DNA from: DSOS01 sp035286585
Lineage (GTDB): Bacteria; Chloroflexota; Anaerolineae; Anaerolineales; UBA4823
Direction: 5' to 3'
NCBI GenBank assembly: GCA_035286585.1
Contig: DATEDC010000024.1
Coordinates: 1-9,232, forward strand
DNA length: 9,232 nt
Made by a program: the position numbers and the translations under genes. Below, in pieces: positions 1 through 6,739 of the stretch; the first letter of the stretch is position 1, and every line of letters begins with the position of its first letter. The notes below the pieces were generated by a model, which was not told the DNA's origin, did no database searches, and saw only the letters and a list, made by a program, of their open reading frames with translations.

Positions 1-30
1 GCGAGTCTACCTCCTACTGAGGCGGTGCAA

Positions 31-2205
31 CTAGGTCAGTAGCAGCGCAAAGGAGGCATAATCCCACCCGTCCAGGCTGTCCAGCGTGCCTATGCCGTTC
101 GTTGTCTTTACATTGGCATACAGGTTGAGCGTGAACGAGCACCTGGTCTCGAGTCCGAGCATGTCGCTAAAGGTGTCGGTTGGGCTGACAGTCAGTGCAG
201 GACCGGCGTTATCCGGGCTGGTGTTCACCAGGTACCCCGTCGGTCCACCTAATCCACGCCGCCACCACAGCGAGTGGTTGAGCAGGAACATCGGCTCGGG
301 GTGATAAGCCTTGTAGCCCACACTGAAAGTCGTAGAGCCTGGGCCTTCCATGAACTGGCACTGTGCAGCAGAGGGGGCTCCATTCATACGCAGGTCCAGG
401 ATTTGAGTGATGGCCTGGCGATTGTCCCACCAAAACATGTGCGTCAGAGCTGCGTAGGGCACTTCCGCGGTCGGACCAACGGGCTGATACCAGCGGCGGA
501 AAGTGAAGGCCGCATCAACGCCTGCACCACCAGCGCCGGTCGGGCGGATGCGTTGACCGCTGGCGTTGAACACTTCGAGGGTTATTAAATAACGCCCATT
601 TGTGTACTTGGTCCCATCGGCGGTGTTAACATTACCGTGATACTGCCCACTCTGCCAGTCGGCGTCAGCGTCGTAAGCAATCTCGTACAGGTTATCTTCG
701 CCACCGACGCTGAAGGGGCCCATCACCTGTGTCTCCACCAGGATATCCGTCCCCGAAGGTACGTATTTCTTCCAGGATAGTCCATCTGAATAATAATAAC
801 GCGTGCCGGTTGGATTGCCGCTGGCATTTGCCGCAGAGACGCTGATGCGGTAATACCTGGCGCCGAGGGATTTCATGGCCTCACTGAAGTGGTAGCGCAA
901 ATACAGCGTGCCGCCCCAGTTGCGGTTCTTGTACAAGCCTCTGGCATCCATGGCAGTCGGCACCGGGTCGACCAGACCGTCGTTGTAACCTGGGGCTGCG
1001 ACGCGATCCCAGCCGGTTGCGTCTGGGGTCTGCAAGCGGTGGCTTTCGGTGAGACCAATATCTTGCAGCAAGACGAAGGCACCTTCGCCGGGAAATTCGT
1101 TATGTCGGCAGCCCTGCGCCAATAGGTGGTGAGAGACTAGGCTGGCATCATCGTCATAATCGAACCACTTGTTTGCAGCAACGCCATCATAGATCGTCAC
1201 CGTTGCGCCGCCGATGTTTTGCTTGACCTTGTAGGCGTATTCATCGTAGCAGTTGAAGAGCATTAACCGCAGCGGTTCCCGCCAACAAATACTGAAGCGA
1301 CCATCCGAGCGAATGTTGCCCTGGGCAACTTTGACTGGCAGGCTGCACGAGCACACCCAGTGAATCAGGTAGGGGCGAGCTTGCACATAGGCGATCCTCT
1401 CTGTGGGCGGCATGCTGCGCAGGGCTGCCAGGTCGCGCGGGGCGTTCAGGGCCATTTCATCCATCGCCCCGCTCTTGAAAAAGTAGTTTTCCAGCCAGGG
1501 CGGCGGATCTGGCTCGGGGATCGGAGGCCATTTGATCGGGATTCTCTCAACCAGATGTTCCAGGATATCAATGATCTCGGGGAGGCGCGGCTCCAGATCG
1601 ATATCGAGGTCGCAACAGCACGTGCGCCGGTAAACTTCCACCACGCCATCGCAAACCGTTTCGCAGCGTTGGAGCCGTGATAGTATGGAGGCGCTCTTCG
1701 CCATAGCGATATCACTGAGAGCCGATTTCACGGTGGGCTCCAGCTGAATAAATTGGACTGAACTCGCTTTGTACAGAACGACCTGGGAGACCATGTCATT
1801 GAGCAGCCAGGGCCACGGGTAACAGTGTGAGACCGATCCACTCACGCATAGCGTGACGAACAACCAGCGGGACCAGTCTGGGCGCGGGATCTCCAGGACG
1901 GGTGAAATTTCCATCTGTTGCACGAACCGCCGGGTGCGGTACATCATCAAAGTGTTTTTGTCGAGCTCATCGAATTTATCCGTATCTGGGCCGATAGCAA
2001 CGTAAGCAGCCTTCTTCAATACCTCATCGGGGAGGTCGAATTTCCCCTCTATATCAACGTTTGCCCGGTAGATCATCACCCGCCCGCGATCCAGCGCGTA
2101 AACTGCCATTTCCGGGGCTTGCTGGCCCTCCACTCCGATGAGCTGGAGAGTGCCAGTCAACCCGCGTTTGCGGGGTTCTTTGCCTCTAGATGCTTTTTGT
2201 TCCAT
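31..2205 (-). CDS. Large protein of unknown function with transthyretin-like beta segments and a cysteine cluster
   Basis: I do not recognise a named family. The ATG at 2205 is chosen because GGAGG (plus-strand 2216-2220) lies 10 nt upstream; the frame stays open back to 2289, but only this start has a good ribosome site. The product is 724 residues with a basic N-terminus, no signal peptide and no clear membrane segment. Residues about 16-70 and 280-345 read as beta-rich segments like transthyretin/carboxypeptidase-regulatory domains (for example GRVMIYRANVDIEGKFDLPD, and GNIRSDGRFSICW at 296-308). Between them lie a cysteine cluster (C181, C185, C196-C198), a predicted helix with acidic and Leu/Ile residues (204-222) and a Pro/Trp stretch (WPPIPEPDPPPW, 226-237). 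Residues 430-724 are rich in Gly, Tyr and Trp and probably beta-structured, with WW pairs at 592 and 647. The gene stands alone on the minus strand, divergent from the lipid-kinase operon. The coding call is firm because of length and ribosome site; the function is unknown. Confidence 0.85.
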   Translation of the reverse strand: MEQKASRGKEPRKRGLTGTLQLIGVEGQQAPEMAVYALDRGRVMIYRANVDIEGKFDLPDEVLKKAAYVAIGPDTDKFDELDKNTLMMYRTRRFVQQMEISPVLEIPRPDWSRWLFVTLCVSGSVSHCYPWPWLLNDMVSQVVLYKASSVQFIQLEPTVKSALSDIAMAKSASILSRLQRCETVCDGVVEVYRRTCCCDLDIDLEPRLPEIIDILEHLVERIPIKWPPIPEPDPPPWLENYFFKSGAMDEMALNAPRDLAALRSMPPTERIAYVQARPYLIHWVCSCSLPVKVAQGNIRSDGRFSICWREPLRLMLFNCYDEYAYKVKQNIGGATVTIYDGVAANKWFDYDDDASLVSHHLLAQGCRHNEFPGEGAFVLLQDIGLTESHRLQTPDATGWDRVAAPGYNDGLVDPVPTAMDARGLYKNRNWGGTLYLRYHFSEAMKSLGARYYRISVSAANASGNPTGTRYYYSDGLSWKKYVPSGTDILVETQVMGPFSVGGEDNLYEIAYDADADWQSGQYHGNVNTADGTKYTNGRYLITLEVFNASGQRIRPTGAGGAGVDAAFTFRRWYQPVGPTAEVPYAALTHMFWWDNRQAITQILDLRMNGAPSAAQCQFMEGPGSTTFSVGYKAYHPEPMFLLNHSLWWRRGLGGPTGYLVNTSPDNAGPALTVSPTDTFSDMLGLETRCSFTLNLYANVKTTNGIGTLDSLDGWDYASFALLLT

Positions 2206-2572
2206 AGATTCATTTCCTCCAGGATGGGCTAGGGCGGCAATCATTTGCCGCCGGTGTGAATTAACAATCAGACAGGCTACCGGCAGCATGTCCAGGAAAA
2301 TTGTATACTAAAAATGTCTTAATTGCTATCGCGTTTTGGTTAAGCGCCAACTTACCGCGATTTGAAACCAGAATGATCAGGTGCGATTCTGATCCTTTTC
2401 AGCGATATTTCGCTATAATTAATCGCAAATTCGGTTTAATGCCTTTCGCTGTTCAATATTGCTTTGCCTGATCAAAAGATCCGTTCAATCCGTGAGATAA
2501 TCCGTTGTCAGCGTTTTTTCGATACTGAGGCTCTAGTTTCCAAACGCTTTCGACTTACTAGATGAGGTAAAG
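2206..2572. other. Non-coding divergent spacer with candidate regulatory elements
   Basis: This AT-richer stretch separates two divergent transcription units and holds no credible gene. For the plus strand there is a TATAAT at 2414-2419, but no good -35 box 16-18 nt ahead. An inverted repeat GATCAG-N8-CTGATC (2375-2394) lies just upstream, where a regulator could sit. ATCCGT occurs three times at 2479, 2488 and 2500. For the minus strand, TACAAT (plus 2300-2305) is a possible -10 box for the gene at 2205, again with a weak -35. No intrinsic terminator is seen. Confidence 0.5.
2233..2252 (-). promoter_or_regulatory. Perfect 8-bp leader hairpin upstream of the 724-residue gene
   Basis: GGCGGCAA, a 4-nt loop and TTGCCGCC form a perfect inverted repeat. 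On the minus strand it ends 27 nt before the ATG at 2205 and 12 nt before GGAGG. No T-run follows on either strand, so it is not an intrinsic terminator. It could be a 5'-UTR structure affecting translation or mRNA stability, or a palindromic protein site. It also lies in the open frame that extends the gene upstream, which would code if the start were farther out. Confidence 0.45.
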
Positions 2573-2662
2573 ATGCAAACAATGGTAACGGTGCGCGGAC
2601 AGACCGTGATCCCGAGTCGCATTCGGGATGAATTGGGGAATACATGCCCGATGTGCTGGTAA
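2573..2662 (+). pseudogene. Truncated AbrB/MazE-type (SpoVT-AbrB) N-terminal remnant, 29 codons
   Basis: The ATG at 2573 follows GAGGT at 4 nt and opens a 29-codon frame ending at TAA 2660-2662. Residues 5-22, VTVRGQTVIPSRIRDELG, match the first half of the AbrB/SpoVT swapped-hairpin DNA-binding domain (family pattern: V-T-x-x-G-Q-x-x-I-P-x-x-I-R-x-x-L-G). Such antitoxins and transition regulators are usually about 50-90 residues; here the match stops after L-G and seven unrelated residues follow. The lipid-kinase ATG (2644) lies inside this frame with a 19-nt overlap in another frame, and its GGGG ribosome site overlaps the L-G codons. It is most likely a gene remnant whose ribosome site now serves as a coupled leader ORF. 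A functional leader peptide is possible; a working regulator is unlikely. No toxin gene is adjacent. Confidence 0.7.
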
Positions 2663-3591
2663 TTTACAACCCGACCGCCGGGCGCGGCCGGGTGCGAGCT
2701 CGTTGGCCAGAGGTGGAAAGAGCGCTGCATGAAGCGGGGATTGATTTCGTCGCCGTGCCCACTCGCGCTCCGCTGGATGCGACTAAAATGGCGCGTCGTG
2801 CGCCGGGGATGTATTCCGCGGTGATCGGGGTTGGAGGCGACGGCACCATGCACGAGATTATCAATGGGCTGGCGGAAGTCTCCGGCAACGGTGAGACGCT
2901 CCCTATCGGCGTCATCCCGCTGGGCAACGGCGACGACTTTGCCAAGGTGATCCCGCCCGAGGCGCCGATTGGCGGCAAGCCCTTCGACTGGCGCGCGGCG
3001 GTGGAAAAGGTCGCCCGCATGCAGAGCCATCATTTCGATCTGGGCCGAGTCATTGCAAGAGGCGAGTTCTTAACACCTGAAGGTGACGCACAATACTTCA
3101 TGAACGGCATGGATATCGGCTTCGGCGCGCATAGCGTGCTCAATTTCATCACTATCCCCAAATTTTTGCGCGGATTCCCTGCTTACCTGGCAACCGTTCT
3201 TAAAACGATGATCCGCTATCCGCTTTTGCCGGTGCGTGTTCAACTGGATGAGCAATCGCCTTTCGAGCAGGTGACTGCCATGACTGCCGTGATGAACGGG
3301 CGCTCCCTGGGCAATGGATTCTGGGTCGCGCCGGATGCCAGCCCGGTCGACGGGTTGTTCGATGTAATGGTTGCTCAGGGTGTCAGCCGCCTGACCATCC
3401 TGCGCCTGGTGCCCAAATTCATGCGCGGCACACATACTGGCGAGCAGGTCTTGCGCTTTTACCGGGCGCGCAAGGTGGTGCTCGAGTCGCGAGTCCCGCT
3501 AGTGGTAGAAGCGGACGGCGAGATTCTATTCCGCGAGGCACACCGCCTGGAGATTGAGATCCTGCCTGGTAAGCTGCGGGTTATGGTGTAA
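2644..3591 (+). CDS. Diacylglycerol kinase / YegS-BmrU-type lipid kinase
   Basis: This protein phosphorylates a lipid hydroxyl (diacylglycerol, or a related lipid such as sphingosine) with ATP at the inner membrane face, feeding phosphatidate into phospholipid turnover. The 315-residue length fits the family. Seen in sequence: NPTAGRG (9-15), the glycine-rich GGDGT nucleotide loop (64-68) followed by MHEIINGL, PLGNGDDFA (92-100; family form PLGTGNDFA), the C-terminal-domain motif APDASPVDGLFDV (229-241), and VEADGE (288-293) near the end. The ATG at 2644 has GGGG 5 nt upstream and places the first beta strand (VLVIYN) right at the N-terminus as expected. It overlaps the AbrB remnant by 19 nt and ends 7 bp before the peptidase lipoprotein gene, so co-transcription is likely. 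The substrate cannot be fixed from sequence; I therefore give no gene symbol. Confidence 0.93.
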   Translation: MPDVLVIYNPTAGRGRVRARWPEVERALHEAGIDFVAVPTRAPLDATKMARRAPGMYSAVIGVGGDGTMHEIINGLAEVSGNGETLPIGVIPLGNGDDFAKVIPPEAPIGGKPFDWRAAVEKVARMQSHHFDLGRVIARGEFLTPEGDAQYFMNGMDIGFGAHSVLNFITIPKFLRGFPAYLATVLKTMIRYPLLPVRVQLDEQSPFEQVTAMTAVMNGRSLGNGFWVAPDASPVDGLFDVMVAQGVSRLTILRLVPKFMRGTHTGEQVLRFYRARKVVLESRVPLVVEADGEILFREAHRLEIEILPGKLRVMV

Positions 3592-3598
3592 AAAGTAT

Positions 3599-4993
3599 AT
3601 GTCAGGCAAATATATAAAATTATTGTCCCTGGCCCTCCTGTTGTACACTCTGGCAGGTTGCCAGGCGCTGCGCCCCTCCGTGGCAGGCGAAGCAGGCATC
3701 GGCGACAGCTATTATCACGATTTGGGCAATGGCGGCTATGATGTGGAGCATTACAATATCACGCTGGCGGTCGAACCTGAGAAGAATGAGATTGCTGGCA
3801 CAACCACGCTCGAAGCCCGGGCTCTCCAACGCCTGAGGTCTATTAACTTTGAATTACAGGGTCTGACCATCGAGTCTATCCGGGTCAACGAGGAGACGGC
3901 AACTTACTCCCGCCAGGGAAATGAGGTGACCATCATACCCGCCAGCCCGCTGCCAGCCGGGCGTCCGTTTACAATTGAGATTTCCTATTATGGCAGTCCC
4001 GAGCCAGGGTTATCCAGGTCGGGCATCGGCAGGATGGGCTGGCTGCATCACGAAAACGGGACGATCAACGTACTCAGCGAGCCCGACGGCGCCTCGAGCT
4101 GGTTCCCGGTCAACGATCACCCCAGGGATAAGGCCAGCTATCGCTTCGAGATCAGCGTGCCGGAACCCTGGAATGTGGCCGCAACCGGCGTCTTGCGGGA
4201 GGTCATCGAGACCGGCTCCAGCATCCGCTACATCTGGGAGATGGAGGCTCCCATGGCGAGCTACCTGGCTTCGATTAACATCGATCGTTATATCCTGGAG
4301 GAAGGTCAGGGACCCCACGGTATAAAGATGCGCAATTATTTCCCACCCGGCTATCCAGAAGATCTTAAAAGTAATTTCGATGCCATGCCCGAGATGCTGG
4401 AATACTTCAGCGGGCTATTTGGGCCTTACCCCTTCGATGTCTATGGAGTTGTCATCACAGCACAGCAACCATTTTGTCCTGGCGCCCTGGAAGGCCAGAC
4501 GCTATCCATCCACTGCCCGGACAGTGTTATGGCGGATGAGTACGTGATCGCCCACGAGATCGCCCACCAGTGGTTTGGGGATAGCGTAAGCCTGGAGAAC
4601 TGGCAGGACCTGTGGCTGAAGGAAGGCCTGGCATCCTACGCTGGATGGATGTGGGAGCATCGGCATGAGGACCTGGATACCTTTACTGCTTTTGTGGGCG
4701 AGCGCAAACAAAGCTTCACCCTGACAACGCCCATCGCTCAACCAGCCGCGGATTCCCTGTATGGCGCGGAGGCTTATATCGGCGGGGCGATCTTCTTCCA
4801 CGCCCTGCGGCTGCAAGTGGGCGATCCAGCATTCTTTGAAGCGCTGCGCAAGTACGCAGAGGGCTATCGTCATGGCAATGCCAGCGTAGACGAATTTATA
4901 GAGGTTGTAGCGGCAGCCAGCGGGCAAGAGATGGATGCATTTTTCACTGACTGGCTGACGGTGACGACGCTCCCGCCATTGCCGGGATATTAA
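3599..4993 (+). CDS. M1-family zinc metallopeptidase, lipoprotein
   Basis: A 464-residue aminopeptidase-N-like protein expected to act outside the cytoplasmic membrane. The start at 3599 gives a typical lipoprotein signal: MSGKYIK, a hydrophobic core, then LAGC with the lipidated Cys at 21. The M1 N-terminal beta domain follows (about 45-235; note ASSWFPVNDHPRDKASY, 165-181). The zinc site is HEIAH at 319-323 with the third ligand E342 exactly 18 residues after it (LKEG). Y393 in EAYIGGA is the likely transition-state Tyr. The substrate-binding GxMEN motif appears as GALEG (295-299), so Met and Asn are replaced. The C-terminal helical domain is short; the protein ends soon after the catalytic region, unlike about 850-residue PepN. 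No clear Shine-Dalgarno precedes it, and the kinase stop is 7 bp upstream, so translational coupling is likely. An ATG at 3554 in frame would spoil the signal peptide. Confidence 0.92.
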   Translation: MSGKYIKLLSLALLLYTLAGCQALRPSVAGEAGIGDSYYHDLGNGGYDVEHYNITLAVEPEKNEIAGTTTLEARALQRLRSINFELQGLTIESIRVNEETATYSRQGNEVTIIPASPLPAGRPFTIEISYYGSPEPGLSRSGIGRMGWLHHENGTINVLSEPDGASSWFPVNDHPRDKASYRFEISVPEPWNVAATGVLREVIETGSSIRYIWEMEAPMASYLASINIDRYILEEGQGPHGIKMRNYFPPGYPEDLKSNFDAMPEMLEYFSGLFGPYPFDVYGVVITAQQPFCPGALEGQTLSIHCPDSVMADEYVIAHEIAHQWFGDSVSLENWQDLWLKEGLASYAGWMWEHRHEDLDTFTAFVGERKQSFTLTTPIAQPAADSLYGAEAYIGGAIFFHALRLQVGDPAFFEALRKYAEGYRHGNASVDEFIEVVAAASGQEMDAFFTDWLTVTTLPPLPGY

Positions 4994-5030
4994 ATAAGCC
5001 GCTTAATCAAGATAGAAAAAGAGACCCGAT

Positions 5031-5867
5031 ATGAACAAAGCCAGCTTCATCTTGAAAACAAAGGCGCCTAATATGTGGAGTTGCTTGCTAATTGTATTAT
5101 TCATTCCAGTCCTGTACTATGGCTTGTATTTCACCCTGCGCGGGCAACGAACTGCCAATCCCCAGGTCATCGCCCATCGCGGCGGCCGGGCGAACAAACC
5201 GGAAAACACCCTGGCGGCTTTCCGAAATTCAACAGAACTGGGTGTAGACTGGCTGGAATTTGACGTGCAGCGCACGAAAGACGGCGTGCTGGTCGTGATT
5301 CATGACGTGACCGTCGAGCGCACTACGAGCGGCGCAGGGAGGGTGGCTGACCTGACTTTTGACGAGCTGCGCCGGCTGGACGCCGGCGAAGGGGAACAGG
5401 TGCCAACCTTCAGGGAAGTCATCGACCTGGCGAAACAGGCAGAGGTGGGCATCCTGCCAGAAGTTAAATCACCGCACCTGTACCCCGGCATCGAGGCGGA
5501 GCTGCTGGCTGAGATCGAGCAGGCTGATTACCTGGCGCGTACCGGCATCCAATCATTCGATCATGCCATTCTCGAGTCCGTTCTGGCTATCAAACCACAG
5601 GCGCAGGTCTGCCCGTTATATGGCTTGTGGAAGCTCAGCCTGAGAAACCCGCAGGTGGCCTCCGCCAAAACGCTGTGCCCCATGGGAGAGATGGTGATGT
5701 TGAATCCCTGGATGATCCGCCAGGCGCACAGCCAGGGCCGCCAGGTATACGTATGGTTTGGGGTTATCGAGCATCCCTTGGTGATGCGCATCCTGCTGGC
5801 GATGGGGGTTGATGGGTTGATGGTGGATAACCCCGCAGCCCTGGTAAAAATTCTCGGCCGGCCCTGA
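5031..5867 (+). CDS. Glycerophosphodiester phosphodiesterase, membrane-anchored
   Basis: This enzyme hydrolyses glycerophosphodiesters from phospholipid breakdown to glycerol-3-phosphate and an alcohol. The 278 residues comprise a basic N-terminus, one hydrophobic segment (about 16-35) and a GDPD TIM-barrel. Visible active-site elements are AHRGG (48-52, catalytic H49 and R50), PENT (57-60, E58), EFDVQ (76-80, metal-binding E76 and D78), IHD (90-92, second catalytic H91) and LPEVKSP (142-148, E144 and K146). The C-terminal pattern VDGLMVDNP (260-268) is typical. The hydrophobic segment has no lipobox or clear cleavage site, so it probably remains as a signal anchor holding the domain outside. 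The ribosome site is weak (AGAG about 8 nt before ATG). It lies 37 bp after the peptidase and probably ends the operon that opens with the lipid kinase, which fits a phospholipid-turnover role. No UgpABCE transporter is in the window, so I do not assign ugpQ. Confidence 0.93.
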   Translation: MNKASFILKTKAPNMWSCLLIVLFIPVLYYGLYFTLRGQRTANPQVIAHRGGRANKPENTLAAFRNSTELGVDWLEFDVQRTKDGVLVVIHDVTVERTTSGAGRVADLTFDELRRLDAGEGEQVPTFREVIDLAKQAEVGILPEVKSPHLYPGIEAELLAEIEQADYLARTGIQSFDHAILESVLAIKPQAQVCPLYGLWKLSLRNPQVASAKTLCPMGEMVMLNPWMIRQAHSQGRQVYVWFGVIEHPLVMRILLAMGVDGLMVDNPAALVKILGRP

Positions 5868-5875
5868 TGTAGAAA

Positions 5876-6493
5876 TTAACCCAACAGCGCCAGAGCCTGG
5901 CGAATATCCTCGGCGATCATTTTGCGCTTGCTCTTCTCGATGCCGAAGCTGGGTCTAACCTGCAGGTAGGAGGGGAATACCCGCGCGCCGCGGAAATAAT
6001 ACGCCTCATCGCGTAGCTTATAGGTTGAACCAGCCGGTACAACGCGCGGTTCGCCTGCCCGCCGGGCAATGGTATTGACAGCCTGGATGGCAACATCTCC
6101 CATCAACAGGTATGCCTGCACATTTGGGAATAACCTCAGCTCTTCTTCCAGGAGTAGAGAACATTCTTTTATTGTCGCGGTTTGAATGCCGTAGCCAGTC
6201 TTGGCGCACTTCACCGCGGTGGTGAGATAAACGCCCAGGTCAAGGATATCCTGGAAGGAGGCAACCCCAGCGCCGGCTTCCTGGAAAGCCTGCAGAGTGG
6301 TAGCTTGAAATGAGGGCTCACCTTGCGTATAGTAATAATCCTCCGGTTTCTCCGGAGCGGCCTCGGAGATCAGGACGAGCCTGACACGCTCGGGCAGAAG
6401 GTCGATGTCCGGCACCAGATAGCCAGCATGGCGAACGTCTTGACAGGGAAAGGTACGGCAGATCACGAAATCGGACGGATTTATGGCATTCAT
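5876..6493 (-). CDS. Uracil-DNA glycosylase superfamily protein, probable Fe-S type
   Basis: A 205-residue protein of the UDG superfamily, whose members remove damaged or uracil bases from DNA. The family-4-like elements in order are VLISEAAPEKPEDYYY (40-55, position of motif A, GEAPG in family 4), LTTAVKCAKTG (90-100), LLMGDVAIQAV (129-139) and VFPSYLQVRPSFGIEKSKR (172-190, position of the C-terminal motif B). Four cysteines, C12-x4-C17 and C96-x14-C111, closely follow the arrangement of the 4Fe-4S ligands of family-4 enzymes (CX2C, then CX15C after the same VVKC-type motif). The usual motif-B histidine is absent, so activity and substrate are uncertain. The start is supported by AAGGA 6 nt upstream of the ATG. 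A promoter-like pair (6548-6576) lies 55 nt upstream. The stop lies 8 bp from that of the convergent phosphodiesterase gene. Confidence 0.82.
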   Translation of the reverse strand: MNAINPSDFVICRTFPCQDVRHAGYLVPDIDLLPERVRLVLISEAAPEKPEDYYYTQGEPSFQATTLQAFQEAGAGVASFQDILDLGVYLTTAVKCAKTGYGIQTATIKECSLLLEEELRLFPNVQAYLLMGDVAIQAVNTIARRAGEPRVVPAGSTYKLRDEAYYFRGARVFPSYLQVRPSFGIEKSKRKMIAEDIRQALALLG

Positions 6494-6739
6494 GGAATAT
6501 CCTTCAGCAGGTGGTTTGGGCGCAGCACACCCGGTAACCGTAAAAATATTGTAGATCAGAATCGAGACGAATGCAAGCGATGCGATGCCGGATTAGAAAG
6601 ATCATCTGGTTAGCGAGTCATTCTGGGTGTTAAAAAGAGTTGCTGAACGCAAATGAACAAAAAAAGGGCGCAAATTCTCTGAATGAATTCATCCTCTTCT
6701 TACCTTATAATTGGTTTGTAACGTAAGAGTTGATTCGTG
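6494..6739. other. Divergent non-coding spacer between the UDG-like gene and the phosphotransferase remnant
   Basis: This 246-bp stretch holds the minus-strand promoter-like pair described separately. For the plus strand there is TATAAT at 6706-6711 with no acceptable -35 box, and a 10-bp palindrome ATGAATTCAT at 6683-6692 just upstream, a possible operator. I see no trace of the missing N-lobe of the downstream phosphotransferase here: a TGA at 6731 closes its frame, and the composition is AT-rich and non-coding. Confidence 0.45.
6548..6576 (-). promoter_or_regulatory. Putative sigma70-type promoter for the UDG-like gene
   Basis: Read on the minus strand, TTGCAT (plus 6571-6576) is followed after exactly 17 nt by TACAAT (plus 6548-6553). 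The -10 matches 5 of 6 consensus bases and the -35 only 3 of 6. Transcription would start near 6541, giving a leader of about 48 nt. It is prediction by eye only. Confidence 0.4.

Noticed and set aside
2206..2289. N-terminal extension of the 724-residue protein
   Set aside because: The ATG at 2205 has GGAGG upstream, while starts at 2289 or 2244 lack one and would translate the leader hairpin.
2511..2519. GCGTTTTTT run as the tail of an intrinsic terminator
   Set aside because: No GC-rich stem precedes the T-run.
2573..2662. A complete toxin-antitoxin module
   Set aside because: Only half an AbrB-type domain is present, and no PIN, MazF or other toxin gene is adjacent on either strand.
2533..3033. 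166-codon open frame on the minus strand
   Set aside because: It is antisense to the lipid kinase with its conserved GGDGT motif, and has no domain or ribosome site of note.
3554..3598. Upstream in-frame ATG for the M1 peptidase
   Set aside because: It would overlap the kinase gene and put 15 residues before a perfect lipoprotein signal that starts at 3599.
5856..5863. GGCCGGCC palindrome at the end of the phosphodiesterase gene as a terminator
   Set aside because: There is no loop and no T-run after it; it is likely a chance coding palindrome.
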